Below are positions 15,732 to 24,701 of a stretch of DNA of 26,437 nt, piece by piece. A model generated the notes under the pieces. It worked only from the letters and a program-made list of their open reading frames with translations, had not been told where the DNA came from and made no database searches. Within the stretch, counting starts at the first letter, position 1. Each line of letters opens with the position of its first letter. The position numbers and the translations under genes were made by a program. Source of the stretch: a virus; the IMG/VR virus record IMGVR_UViG_3300046007_005147, positions 1 through 26,437 of that record; one strand, 5' to 3'.

Positions 15732-17880
15732 TTGTATCTCACATATGCTGTTAAATCCAAGCCGACATCAACGGCAGGGATGTAAAATAAACCTTCGTTA
15801 TAAGATTCTATGATTCCTAAAGAATCCACAGACACGAAAACACCATTGCCGTATGCTATTCCAGAACGTGAACTATTATTAGCACTAATCATATTCGTCC
15901 ATGTGATGCCGTCAGTGGATGATGTGATACTGCCCGCAGCCCCGACAGTTACGAAAACACCATTGCCGTATGCTACGCCATTTTGAGCATTGGTGTTTGC
16001 GCGGGTTCTATTCGTCCATGTAGTGCCGTTGGTGGATGTTTGAATACTGCCCGAACTACCAACTGCGACAAAAACGCCATTGCCGTATGCGACGGCATTT
16101 TGATGAGTGTTGTTTGCGCTGGCTCTGTTCGTCCATGTAGTGCCGTCAGTGGATGATTGAATGGAGCCGTTAAGCCCGACAGATACAAAAACACCATTGC
16201 CGTATGCTACACCGTATTGCTCACTGGTGTTAGCAGTTGTTCTATTCGTCCATGTAGTGCCGTTAGTGGATGATTGTATAGAACCATTCCTACCCACAGA
16301 AACAAAAACGCCATTACCATATGCTACAGCATTTTGCATGTTTGCGTTGGCGGATGTCCTGCTAACCCATGTAATGCCGTTAGTGGATGATTGGATAGTC
16401 ACTGCACCAGCACCAGCCGTGGCTCCTCCGACAACGACAAAAACGCCATTACCGTATGCTACGCCATTTTGAGCATTCGATGCCGCGCTACTACGTTTCA
16501 CCCATGCAATTCCGTCAGTGGATGTTTGGACGGTGTCAGCTGTATCTCCCACAGCAACAAAAACACCATTGCCATATGCAACGCCATTAAGCGAAGTATC
16601 ATTTCCGGCTCTTTGTGTGAAGACCGAAAAATAATTTTCCGTCAAAACGGGTGCTGTGTCAATCGAATGAAAAGACCCTGTCAGTAATGCATTGGTCGGT
16701 GAAGCAATTGACGAATTTAATACAATTAAATCTAGCAAAACACCTTGCGATAAAACATTGTTGACGTAAATCCCTGAATTATTTACGATTGTGTTGTTCG
16801 CAAAAACCATCGAAGAAGAATTTATTTGATTGAAAGTACTGCCTACTTTCACAACAAAACTGTTTGATGCGGCGTTTACGTATATTTTATTATCAGCGCT
16901 TAAGTTTACGTTTGATACAATCAAAGTCATTTACGTTGCTTTCACATATTGTTTTGCGATAGGATTGATTAAATTATACGGCGGGATTACCGTGAATTCT
17001 GTAGTAGGTCTGATAGTTCTTTGAATGAATGCAGGGCTTCCTGCAGAACTACCTCCCACAGAAACAAAAACGCCATTGCCGAATGCTACAGCATTTCTTG
17101 TGAAAGAACCACCATTGAATGAATTGTAACCTCTGTCTCTCCACGTAATGGCATCAGTGGACGATTGAATAATCCCATTATTACCCACCGCAACATAAAC
17201 GCCATTGCCGTATGCTACACCTAATAGTGCGTAGGAATTATTAGCAGAAGTTCTATTCGTCCATGTAGTGCCCGTGGGGGATGTTTGGATAACTGAACTA
17301 TAAGAGTCACCCCCGACAGCAACAAATCCCCCCGAAGAATGATATGTTACAGCACTAAAACCGTTAGTTCCCATGGAGGCGGCGGTGCGGCTTGTCCATG
17401 TAATGCCATCAGTGGACGATTGAATATCATTACTCCCTACAGCCACGAAAGTGCCGGTGCCGTATGCCACACTATCAGTGGCAGAAGTAGAAGCAGAAGT
17501 TCTATTTGTCCATGTAATGCCATCAGTGGATGTTTGAATAGCACCCAACCTACCCGTAACCACAAAAATACCTTCACCGTATGTTACTGCAAAAAGCCAT
17601 GCGCCGGAATTGGTGTTAGCAGAAGTTCTATTCGTCCATGTAATGCCATCAGTGGACGATTGAATAGCTGGGCTACCGACGCTGCCCACAGCAACAAAAA
17701 CACCATTGCCGTATGCCACACCATATAGTAACCCTGTGTTAGCAGAAGTTCTATTCGTCCATGTGATGCCGTCAGTGGATGTTTGAATACTGCCCGAAGG
17801 ACCAACTGCGACAAAAACGCCATTGCCGTATGTTACGGCTCTAGGAGTAAAGTTGTTAGCTGAAGTCACAGTAAACCATC
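14560..17880 (-). repeat. Twenty-one propeller blade repeats across three genes
   Basis: Each blade is about 117-135 bases. A short DNA core, plus-strand GCCATTGCCGTATGCTAC with small changes, recurs in nearly every blade, as does ATTCGTCCATGTAGTGCCG. Three blades at about 15055, 15297 and 16238 share almost the same 45 or more bases. The 7+7+7 count comes from reading the translated proteins by eye. Confidence 0.85.
15728..16930 (-). CDS. Seven-bladed beta-propeller tail fibre, second of three
   Basis: A 400-residue paralogue of its two neighbours. The N-terminus is different in detail (TLIVSNVNLSADNKIYVNAA, 2-21) and followed by a beta-rich stalk. The YP collar block seen in the other two is not recognisable. 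Seven blades start near residue 110; their cores are all variants of VAYGNGVFVxVG and SSTxGxTW. The end FYIPAVDVGLDLTAYVRYK again resembles the last strand of a collar domain. Several blades are nearly identical in DNA sequence to blades of the third propeller gene, so exchange between the genes is likely. It starts at TAAATG right after the first propeller gene and ends in an ATGA overlap with the third. Confidence 0.85.
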   Translation of the reverse strand: MTLIVSNVNLSADNKIYVNAASNSFVVKVGSTFNQINSSSMVFANNTIVNNSGIYVNNVLSQGVLLDLIVLNSSIASPTNALLTGSFHSIDTAPVLTENYFSVFTQRAGNDTSLNGVAYGNGVFVAVGDTADTVQTSTDGIAWVKRSSAASNAQNGVAYGNGVFVVVGGATAGAGAVTIQSSTNGITWVSRTSANANMQNAVAYGNGVFVSVGRNGSIQSSTNGTTWTNRTTANTSEQYGVAYGNGVFVSVGLNGSIQSSTDGTTWTNRASANNTHQNAVAYGNGVFVAVGSSGSIQTSTNGTTWTNRTRANTNAQNGVAYGNGVFVTVGAAGSITSSTDGITWTNMISANNSSRSGIAYGNGVFVSVDSLGIIESYNEGLFYIPAVDVGLDLTAYVRYK

Positions 17881-18241
17881 GTTCAACACCAGTATTAGCG
17901 CCGCCTACGAGTGAGAATAAACTCGGATACGCCGCTTGTGATAATATGACGTTGCATGATACAAATTCGAACGGATTTTCATCAACAATTGTTAAACTCG
18001 ATTGTGCATCATACTTCGTTACAATATCACCTAGTCGATAAGAATTTAAATTATATGGTCCTCCGCTGATAGATGACAATATAGGAAAACTAACATCATT
18101 GCGTGTTAATGTTATTTCTGTAGAATTAGCCGTCAACATAGGTTTACCGGATTGAAAAATAGAAACATTCGATCCGATAATTTGAATTCTATTGTTACCT
18201 GTAGATTCTAAATGTATGTTAGATACTTCTACTGTTGACAT
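16931..18241 (-). CDS. Seven-bladed beta-propeller tail fibre, first of three
   Basis: A 436-residue protein. The docking-like N-terminus STVEVSNIHLESTGNNRI matches the third propeller gene. A collar-like block follows, with VSCNVILSQAAYPSLFSLVG (94-113). The propeller begins at about residue 122 with seven blades (cores AVTYGNGVFVAVG, GVAYGNGVFVAVG and so on, each followed by a degenerate Asp-box such as TSTDGITW). Blades 4 and 5 are the most divergent in this paralogue. The C-terminus TEFTVIPPYNLINPIAKQYV then KAT resembles a collar end. The propeller thus looks inserted into a collar domain. A GGAG ribosome site lies 8 bases from ATG, one base after the previous stop codon. Confidence 0.85.
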   Translation of the reverse strand: MSTVEVSNIHLESTGNNRIQIIGSNVSIFQSGKPMLTANSTEITLTRNDVSFPILSSISGGPYNLNSYRLGDIVTKYDAQSSLTIVDENPFEFVSCNVILSQAAYPSLFSLVGGANTGVERWFTVTSANNFTPRAVTYGNGVFVAVGPSGSIQTSTDGITWTNRTSANTGLLYGVAYGNGVFVAVGSVGSPAIQSSTDGITWTNRTSANTNSGAWLFAVTYGEGIFVVTGRLGAIQTSTDGITWTNRTSASTSATDSVAYGTGTFVAVGSNDIQSSTDGITWTSRTAASMGTNGFSAVTYHSSGGFVAVGGDSYSSVIQTSPTGTTWTNRTSANNSYALLGVAYGNGVYVAVGNNGIIQSSTDAITWRDRGYNSFNGGSFTRNAVAFGNGVFVSVGGSSAGSPAFIQRTIRPTTEFTVIPPYNLINPIAKQYVKAT

Positions 18242-18242
18242 A

Positions 18243-18809
18243 TTATACTCCTATTGCTAACCAATACACTGTGCTTGCGGTTGCGTTAGCAGATCTTAAT
18301 GTCGCAGTTGTGGTCGTCAGCGCTGTAACTGCAGGCAATGTATTACCCACGGTGCTCACACTAGGTGTCAATTGCATGGTATATACTGCAGAAAATGCTG
18401 TAGGGAATGTGACTGATCCTGAACTTGAGTTAACCGATGTGTTACCCCATTGCATCAATAATCCATTAGGTAATCTGCTGTGTCCAGGATTTGCAATTGA
18501 AGAAGTTCCTAATGTTAAAGTATTAGTACTGAGAGTCGCATTCGCAGCAGTGACAGCACCGGTAACTGATAAATTCGCCTGTGCTGCTACGTTTCCGGTG
18601 ACAGTCAACGTGCTTGTCATAGTTGCAGCAGCGTTTACTCTAACACCGGTAGTGTTTGCAATGATCACGTTCATTGTGCTGTTTGCTGCTACAGTAACAG
18701 TGTTTGTCGAATTTATTATAATCGACGGTCCTGAGGTGTTACCGGTTCTAACAGTCAAATTAGTGGAACCGTCTTTCGTGTTTATTGTAGTTGTTGTTAA
18801 GCTTGACAT
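18243..18809 (-). CDS. Short tail fibre with gp53-like C-terminal tip
   Basis: A 188-residue fibre protein. The N-terminal 50 residues or so (TNLTVRTGNTSGPSIIINST) align with the N-terminus of the glycine-rich fibre at 24982-25905 (TSLTISTGNTSAGDIVLNSG), suggesting a shared attachment domain. A beta-repeat stalk follows. The C-terminal 80 residues, GHSRLPNGLLMQWGNTSV then GSVTFPTAFSAVYTMQ and a final YWLAIGV, match the pattern of the gp53-like C-terminal fibre domain (x-LPNGLxxQWG ... FP ... YWxAIG), a receptor-binding tip. The ATG overlaps the giant fibre stop as TAATG, so it may be translated together with that protein and act as its tip or a separate fibre. Confidence 0.85.
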   Translation of the reverse strand: MSSLTTTTINTKDGSTNLTVRTGNTSGPSIIINSTNTVTVAANSTMNVIIANTTGVRVNAAATMTSTLTVTGNVAAQANLSVTGAVTAANATLSTNTLTLGTSSIANPGHSRLPNGLLMQWGNTSVNSSSGSVTFPTAFSAVYTMQLTPSVSTVGNTLPAVTALTTTTATLRSANATASTVYWLAIGV

Positions 18810-21800
18810 TATACGATCACCACTCTTCCACCTTCACTGATTGTTAAATTAAACCCGTCTTGGATGACAACGGGACCTGCAGTTAGCGCATTTTCACCCG
18901 CGTCAATCGTGACATTATTAGATTGTGTATTACTATTTATTCGATATAGATTGTTTCGGCTGTTTGTTTCACCGACAGCTCCCAGATTTCCTTTGTAGTA
19001 TCCGCCGCCGCCACCAATAGAACCCCATGCGGAATTAGCAAAACCTTCAAATCTTACCAATTCACTATTATAACGGATCATACCATTAGCACCCGTAGGT
19101 CTTTGTGTAGTATTACCTACAGGTATGAAAATCGCGTCATTTGCTACTATATGCAAAGCAACACTAGGAGTCGTAGTTCTTACGCCGACACGGTTATTGA
19201 CCGCATCCACGAATAAAGTTCCTGTGTCAAAGTTTGCGTTTGCAGTGACAGTCAAGTTTGCAAGTGTTCCTACTGCAGTTATACCTGTATACTCACCAGA
19301 AATTCTTGCAGTGTTTAAAGTTCCGCTTGTAATGTTTTGTGCGTTTGCATAGAATGAAGCAGGTTGACCATTAAAGTTGGATGCGTTGTTTGACGTTCCG
19401 CTGAAGTTTGTTGCGTTGATTGTCGCAGTAGCAGTTGAATTTATGAATGCTACTGCGATAGAGTTTACAGTCGAATTGACAATACTATTGCCTACAAAGA
19501 GCGTCGAAGCATTCACAATCACATTAGCGCCGACTGCAACAACTGTGGCGTTAACAGTCGAAATGCCAACACGCAGGTCAACAGGTGACAAGTTTGCTAT
19601 ACCTGAGGCATTCGATACACGCACTAACGTAGCAGTTTGTAGAGAGTTGACAGTGCTGTTACCAACAAACAATGCAGAAGTGTTTGCAATCACATTAGCG
19701 CCCACGAACAACCCGCTCGCAAAGTTTACGTTTGCAGCAGTAAAATTCAAATTACCTGATAACGTTCTGGAATCAGTATTCTGAACATAAGAAGCAGCAG
19801 CAGTTCCGCCCAAGAAAGAAGCGTTGTTAGCAGCTATAGTTGCGATGTATGATGCATTTACATGAACGCCTGTAGTGTTCACAGCGAGTCCTGTCCCTGC
19901 GACGACTAGAAGAGAAACATCACCTGATGTTCCGCCACCTGATAATCCGTTTGCCGCGCTGACGCCAGTTATGTCACCTAAAGTTCCTGTGACAAGTAAG
20001 TGTGTCGCATTTGATGATACGACAATGCCGTTTGCACCAGAAACCAATATATCGTCATTAGCATTCGAACTATCGCGGAGACGAATTATCCCTTGATTTA
20101 CTGTTGTGTTAGCTACTGCAAGCAAATCATATGATGCGCTGTCATCTAAAGCCCAGTAGGTCGCAGTTCCATTTGAATGTAATACTTGACCCGCAGTTCC
20201 GAATCCGCCATTTGCAGAAAGACCTGCTCCTAGTATGACGTTTGCGTTAAATGTAGTGTTTCCTGTTCTTGTAAACGCGGCTGTAGTGTTTACGACATTA
20301 ACTGGAATTCGGGCATACGGCAAAGTTCCGGATGTGATGTTGTCAGCATTTGCATAGAATGAAGCAGGTTGACCATTGAAATTTGATGCGTTGTTTGACG
20401 TTCCGGTAAAGTTGGTTGCGTTAATTGTCGCGGTTGCTGTAGAATTTATGAATGCAACCGCGATAGAGTTTACAGTCGCATTGACAGTACTATTACCGAC
20501 CAACAATGCAGTTGCGTTTGCAATAACGTTTGCACCCACAGCAACTGCCGTTGCATTAACTGTAGAAATTCCTATACGCAAATCGAGTGCGGTCAAGTTA
20601 GCAGTTGATGTGCTATTTGAAACTTGAAGCAATGACGCCGTGTGTGTTGCGTTGACTGTCGAGTTCGTATATACTTGAACAGCAGTTGCAGTTAAGTTAG
20701 CAGTTGATGTGCTATTAGAAACTTGAAGCAAACCAGAATTATGTGTAGAATTCACAGTGCTGTTGCCCACAAAAACAGTTGTCGCATTACTGTAAACATT
20801 AGCACCAACATTTATTTGAGTTGTGTTAACGCTTGCAATACCTGCAAAGAAACCTAAAGCAGTCAAGTTAGCAGTTGATGTGCTATTTGAAACTTGCAAC
20901 AACGATGAGGTATGTGAAGCATTGACTGTGCTATTACCGATAAACAACGCAGTCGTGTTTGTAATGACATTCGCACCAACTTTCAGACCTGCAGTGTATG
21001 TTACATTTGCACCTGAAAATTCTAAGTTGCCTGATAGCGTTCTGCTATCAGTATTTGTGACATATGAAGCATTTACATGAACACCAGTCGCATTGACAAC
21101 AACTCCTGTTCCTGCAACAACTGCAAGAGAAACGTCACCTGAAGTTCCGCCGCCGGTCAAACCGTTTCCTGCAGCCACACCATTAATATCACCCGCAGTT
21201 CCGGTGACAAGTAAGTGTGTCGCGTTAGAAGATATGATGATGCCATTAGCGCCTGTGATAAGCACATTGTCATTTGCATCTGAACTATCTCTAAGTCTTA
21301 AGATACCCTCATTTGCTGCTGTATTAGTTACTGCAAGCAAATCATATGTTGTGTTATCATCTACTGCCCAATAGGTCGCGGTCCCATTTGAGTGTAATGT
21401 TTGACCTGCAGTACCGAATCCGCCATTTGCGGAAAGACCTGCTCCTAATATGACGTTTGCGTTGAAAGTTGTATTCGCTGTTCTGGTGAATACAGCGGTT
21501 GTGTTAATAACGTTCACTGGGATTTGTGAATATGGCAAAGTCCCTGTAGTGATATTTGTTGCGTTTGTATAAAACGCGCCGCCTTGACCGTTCAAGTTTG
21601 TGGCGTTATTTGCGGTTCCGGTATAGCTTGTTGCGTTTATTGTTGCTGTAACAGTAGAGTTTGTGAATGCAACAGAACTAGAGTTTATCGTGCTATTGAC
21701 AATATTATTACCTAATACGATACTCGTATTCTGTATTGAAATGCCGTTAGTTGTTCCTATTGAACCTACAGTTATGTTCGCCGTTGCATTGATAGTTGAA

Positions 21801-24664
21801 ACGTTCAATGCTGTAGCATATACGTTAGTTGCTACAACGTTACCTGTAGTTTGCACGGAATCTTTGTTGATATAGCTGTATACAGTCGCATTACCTGTAT
21901 ACATTATAGTACTATTAACTATAGAATTTCCGACTGTAATCGTATTGGCAACTGTTAGATTTTGCGCGACAGCAACATTTCCTGCCATGTTTGCGTTTAT
22001 ACCAACCAAATTCCATCTGAGGGTAGTATTACCTAAATTCTTTGCATCCGTATCAGGAATAATATCGCCTTGGGCTTGGAAAGTGCCTGAGGTTACGAGA
22101 TTTCCTGTGACGTTAAAGTTGCCGTTAACAGTTATTGACGAATTAACATACAAATTACCTGATATATTAGCGCCGCCAGTAATAGTTACATTGTTCGACA
22201 CTTGAACAACACCCGTGAATGTCGCCCCTGATAATAGTGCATAGTTTGTTAGATTGCCTGATAGTTGTGCGTTTGAAACGACGTTTGCAGCTGAGACAGA
22301 CCCCACGAATGATGTGTTGTTCGCACTGCCGCTAAATGTCGTGGATGTTATCGTTCCGTTAACACTGTTATTGCCTATTGAGATGCTTGTATTTTGTATC
22401 GAAACGCCATTAGTTGATCCTATTGAACCTACAGTTATGTTCGCCGTTGCGTTGACATGACCTGTATTGACGTATGTAGAATATACGTTGACAACTGTGG
22501 CGTTTCCAGATAATCTCAAGGTTCCTGCGACCGATAATTTGTCGGTTGGTGTGGTATTGCCGATACCTATATTTCCGTTTGCCCCAACTAACAATGCTGT
22601 TGTCGATGAGTTAGCACCTATAGCGGCAGCTGTAGAATTTATTACAGTATTTACTGTAGTGTTTCCGAGGGCTATTCTACTTGACTCAATTGTTACGTTA
22701 GAACCTAAAGATATTGCAGTGCTATTTAACGTAAAATCTGCAGTTTTAATTTCAGAAGGACTGACATTAACTGATGCGGTTGCGTTTAATATTCTTATCT
22801 GTGTTGCAGTAACAAGTGAATTTACAGTAGCATTACCCACGAATAACGCAGTCGCATTAGCGATCACGTTAGCACCAACTGCGACTACAGTGGCGTTAAC
22901 AGTTGAAATACCTACACGCAGGTCAACAGGCGACAAGTTTGCAGTGCTTGTTGAATTTGACACTTGTAGCAAAGTAGCAGTGTGTGAAGCGTTGACAGTA
23001 GCATTACCCACAAATAACGTAGTCGCATTGGCGATTACATTAGCACCCACAGAAACTTGAGCGGATGTGACAACTGAGTTAACAGTTGTGTTACCGATAA
23101 ACAACGCAGTTGCATTGGCGATTACGTTAGCACCTACTGCGACTACAGTAGAGTTTACAGTTGATGTTCCTATACGAAGGTCAACAGGTGATAAGTTTGC
23201 TATACCTGAGGCATTAGATACTTGCAGTAACGTAGCAGTGTGTGTAGCGTTGACTGTAGTATTACCCACGAATAACGTAGTCGCATTGGCGATTACATTA
23301 GCACCCACCGCGACTATAGTTGCGTTAACAGTTGATATTCCCACACGAAGGTCAACAGGTGACAAGTTTGCTATACCGGAAGCATTCGATACTTGTAGCA
23401 ATGTTGCTGTATGTGAAGCATTAACCGTGCTATTACCCACGAATAACGTAGTAGCGTTCGCAATGACGTTGGCACCTACTGCAACTTGTGTAGAAGTAAT
23501 AATTGAATTGACAGTGCTATTACCCACAGACAATGCTGTCGCATTAGCAACCACATTAGCGCCAACAGAAACTTGTGTCGCAGTAACAACTGAGTTAACA
23601 GTACTATTGCCAACAAACAACGCAGTTGCATTGGCGATTACGTTAGCACCTACTGCAACAACTGTGGCGTTGACAGTTGAAATACCTGCAATTACGCTAA
23701 TAGGACTTACGTTGACAGATGCTGTCGAGTTTGCAACGCGAATTTGCGTGCTAACCACAGATGAATTTACAGTGCTATTACCCACGAGAATTGCTGTTGT
23801 GTTTGCAACAACGTTTGCGCCAACAGCAATTGCTGTAGTGTTCACAGTTGAAATACCGGCTACAATGTCAACAGGACTTACGTTAACGGATGCGGTGGAA
23901 TTAGCAACTCTAATTTGTGTGCTGATAACTGAAGCGTTGACGGTGCTATTTCCGACAAACACAGTAGTCGCATTAGCAACAACGTTAGCACCCACAGAAA
24001 CTTGTGCAGATGTAATGACTGAGTTAACAGTTGTGTTTCCTACAAAAAACGCTGTAGCATTTGCAACTACGTTTGCGCCGACAGAAATCGTAGTACTATT
24101 TACTGTAGAAATACCTACACGCAGGTCAACAGGCGACAAGTTTGCAGTGCTTGTTGAATTTGATACTTGTAGCAATGTTGCTGTATGTGAAGCATTAACC
24201 GTGCTATTACCCACGAATAACGTAGTCGCATTAGCGATCACGTTTGCACCAACTGCAACTGCTGTAGTGTTGACGGTTGAAATGCCCGCAGTAACGCTAA
24301 TAGGAGATACGTTAACGGATGCGGTGGAATTAGCAACTCTAACTTGTGTGCTGATAACTGAAGCGTTGACGGTGCTGTTTCCGACAAGAATTGCTGTTGT
24401 GTTCGCAACAACGTTTGCACCCACAGCTATTGCTGTAGTGTTCACGATTGAAACACCTGTGGTCAATCCGATTGGAGTGATTAATGCGCTGGATGTTGCG
24501 TTTGATACTGTGACGTTTCCTGCAACATTGGCAGAACCCACAACTGAAAGCGCAGCGTCTGGAGAAGCGGTATTGATACCTATTCGATTAGAGTCTCCAT
24601 TTGCAACTAGCAAATTGGTGTTGACAACTAAACCATTCTTGACGACAAAATCTTTATCTGCCAT
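18809..24664 (-). CDS. Giant repetitive tail fibre, 1951 residues
   Basis: A very long Asn/Thr/Val/Ala-rich fibre. The N-terminus (ADKDFVVKNGLVVNTNLLVA, 2-21) is followed by the fibre motif NRIGINTASPDAALSVVGSA. Variants of that motif recur near the middle (IGIGNTTPTDKLSVAG) and near the end (NNRVGVRTTTPSVALHIVA). Residues about 70-615 hold twelve copies of a 22-residue unit, VGANVIANATTLFVGNSTVN and variants; five more occur later. Near 865-885 is TDAKNLGNTTLRWNLVG. Two copies of a module of about 200 residues follow. The last 65 residues (YYKGNLGAVGE.. AGENALTAGP.. GGRVVIV) resemble the end of the fibre at the right window edge. The unit suggests a beta-solenoid or trimeric beta shaft. It has its own late promoter. 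It is presumably the long tail fibre or main adhesin. Confidence 0.88.
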   Translation of the reverse strand: MADKDFVVKNGLVVNTNLLVANGDSNRIGINTASPDAALSVVGSANVAGNVTVSNATSSALITPIGLTTGVSIVNTTAIAVGANVVANTTAILVGNSTVNASVISTQVRVANSTASVNVSPISVTAGISTVNTTAVAVGANVIANATTLFVGNSTVNASHTATLLQVSNSTSTANLSPVDLRVGISTVNSTTISVGANVVANATAFFVGNTTVNSVITSAQVSVGANVVANATTVFVGNSTVNASVISTQIRVANSTASVNVSPVDIVAGISTVNTTAIAVGANVVANTTAILVGNSTVNSSVVSTQIRVANSTASVNVSPISVIAGISTVNATVVAVGANVIANATALFVGNSTVNSVVTATQVSVGANVVANATALSVGNSTVNSIITSTQVAVGANVIANATTLFVGNSTVNASHTATLLQVSNASGIANLSPVDLRVGISTVNATIVAVGANVIANATTLFVGNTTVNATHTATLLQVSNASGIANLSPVDLRIGTSTVNSTVVAVGANVIANATALFIGNTTVNSVVTSAQVSVGANVIANATTLFVGNATVNASHTATLLQVSNSTSTANLSPVDLRVGISTVNATVVAVGANVIANATALFVGNATVNSLVTATQIRILNATASVNVSPSEIKTADFTLNSTAISLGSNVTIESSRIALGNTTVNTVINSTAAAIGANSSTTALLVGANGNIGIGNTTPTDKLSVAGTLRLSGNATVVNVYSTYVNTGHVNATANITVGSIGSTNGVSIQNTSISIGNNSVNGTITSTTFSGSANNTSFVGSVSAANVVSNAQLSGNLTNYALLSGATFTGVVQVSNNVTITGGANISGNLYVNSSITVNGNFNVTGNLVTSGTFQAQGDIIPDTDAKNLGNTTLRWNLVGINANMAGNVAVAQNLTVANTITVGNSIVNSTIMYTGNATVYSYINKDSVQTTGNVVATNVYATALNVSTINATANITVGSIGTTNGISIQNTSIVLGNNIVNSTINSSSVAFTNSTVTATINATSYTGTANNATNLNGQGGAFYTNATNITTGTLPYSQIPVNVINTTAVFTRTANTTFNANVILGAGLSANGGFGTAGQTLHSNGTATYWAVDDNTTYDLLAVTNTAANEGILRLRDSSDANDNVLITGANGIIISSNATHLLVTGTAGDINGVAAGNGLTGGGTSGDVSLAVVAGTGVVVNATGVHVNASYVTNTDSRTLSGNLEFSGANVTYTAGLKVGANVITNTTALFIGNSTVNASHTSSLLQVSNSTSTANLTALGFFAGIASVNTTQINVGANVYSNATTVFVGNSTVNSTHNSGLLQVSNSTSTANLTATAVQVYTNSTVNATHTASLLQVSNSTSTANLTALDLRIGISTVNATAVAVGANVIANATALLVGNSTVNATVNSIAVAFINSTATATINATNFTGTSNNASNFNGQPASFYANADNITSGTLPYARIPVNVVNTTAAFTRTGNTTFNANVILGAGLSANGGFGTAGQVLHSNGTATYWALDDSASYDLLAVANTTVNQGIIRLRDSSNANDDILVSGANGIVVSSNATHLLVTGTLGDITGVSAANGLSGGGTSGDVSLLVVAGTGLAVNTTGVHVNASYIATIAANNASFLGGTAAASYVQNTDSRTLSGNLNFTAANVNFASGLFVGANVIANTSALFVGNSTVNSLQTATLVRVSNASGIANLSPVDLRVGISTVNATVVAVGANVIVNASTLFVGNSIVNSTVNSIAVAFINSTATATINATNFSGTSNNASNFNGQPASFYANAQNITSGTLNTARISGEYTGITAVGTLANLTVTANANFDTGTLFVDAVNNRVGVRTTTPSVALHIVANDAIFIPVGNTTQRPTGANGMIRYNSELVRFEGFANSAWGSIGGGGGYYKGNLGAVGETNSRNNLYRINSNTQSNNVTIDAGENALTAGPVVIQDGFNLTISEGGRVVIV
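19735..21620 (-). repeat. Duplicated 200-residue module inside the giant fibre
   Basis: Two copies, about 21620-20995 and 20405-19735, encode the same order of motifs. These are FNGQPASFY, GTLPYARIPVNVVNTT, NANVILGAGLSANGGFGTAG, HSNGTATYWA, RLRDSSNANDDILVSGANGI, SNATHLLVTGT, GGGTSGDVSL and SRTLSGNL, with modest substitutions. A third, shortened copy of only the first part lies near 19400-19330. The module probably forms a globular or coiled unit along the shaft. Confidence 0.8.
22790..24460 (-). repeat. Tandem 22-residue shaft repeats in the giant fibre
   Basis: Twelve copies of the unit VGANVxANATxLFVGNSTVN are spaced irregularly, separated by spacer types such as SNASGIANLSPVDLRVGIST or SNSTASVNVSPVDIVAGIST. 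DNA copies are close but not identical; for example the stretches near 22916 and 24118 agree over about 50 bases with few changes, and those near 19577, 23183 and 23351 share another block. The repeats are coding and arose by internal duplication. Confidence 0.85.
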
Positions 24665-24701
24665 TACGGTTCCCTTTCCCCTTCTGTGGCTATTTTATTT
24701 T

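Noticed and set aside
14424-18241. Diversity-generating retroelement acting on the propeller loops.
   Set aside because: No reverse transcriptase, template repeat or adenine-biased variable repeat is visible in the window. The loop variation is explained by paralogy and recombination, although elements outside the window cannot be excluded.
22790-24460. Regularly recurring short DNA repeats that could suggest a CRISPR array.
   Set aside because: The repeats are in frame, degenerate at third codon positions, irregularly spaced and translate to the VGANVxANAT shaft unit. There are no unique spacers between identical repeats and no cas genes.
18809-24664. The very high density of N-x-S/T sequons as evidence that the fibre is N-glycosylated.
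   Set aside because: The sequons come from the repeated GNSTVN and ANAT units and are what an Asn/Thr-rich beta shaft would contain anyway. Presence of a glycosyltransferase nearby is not enough to link them.
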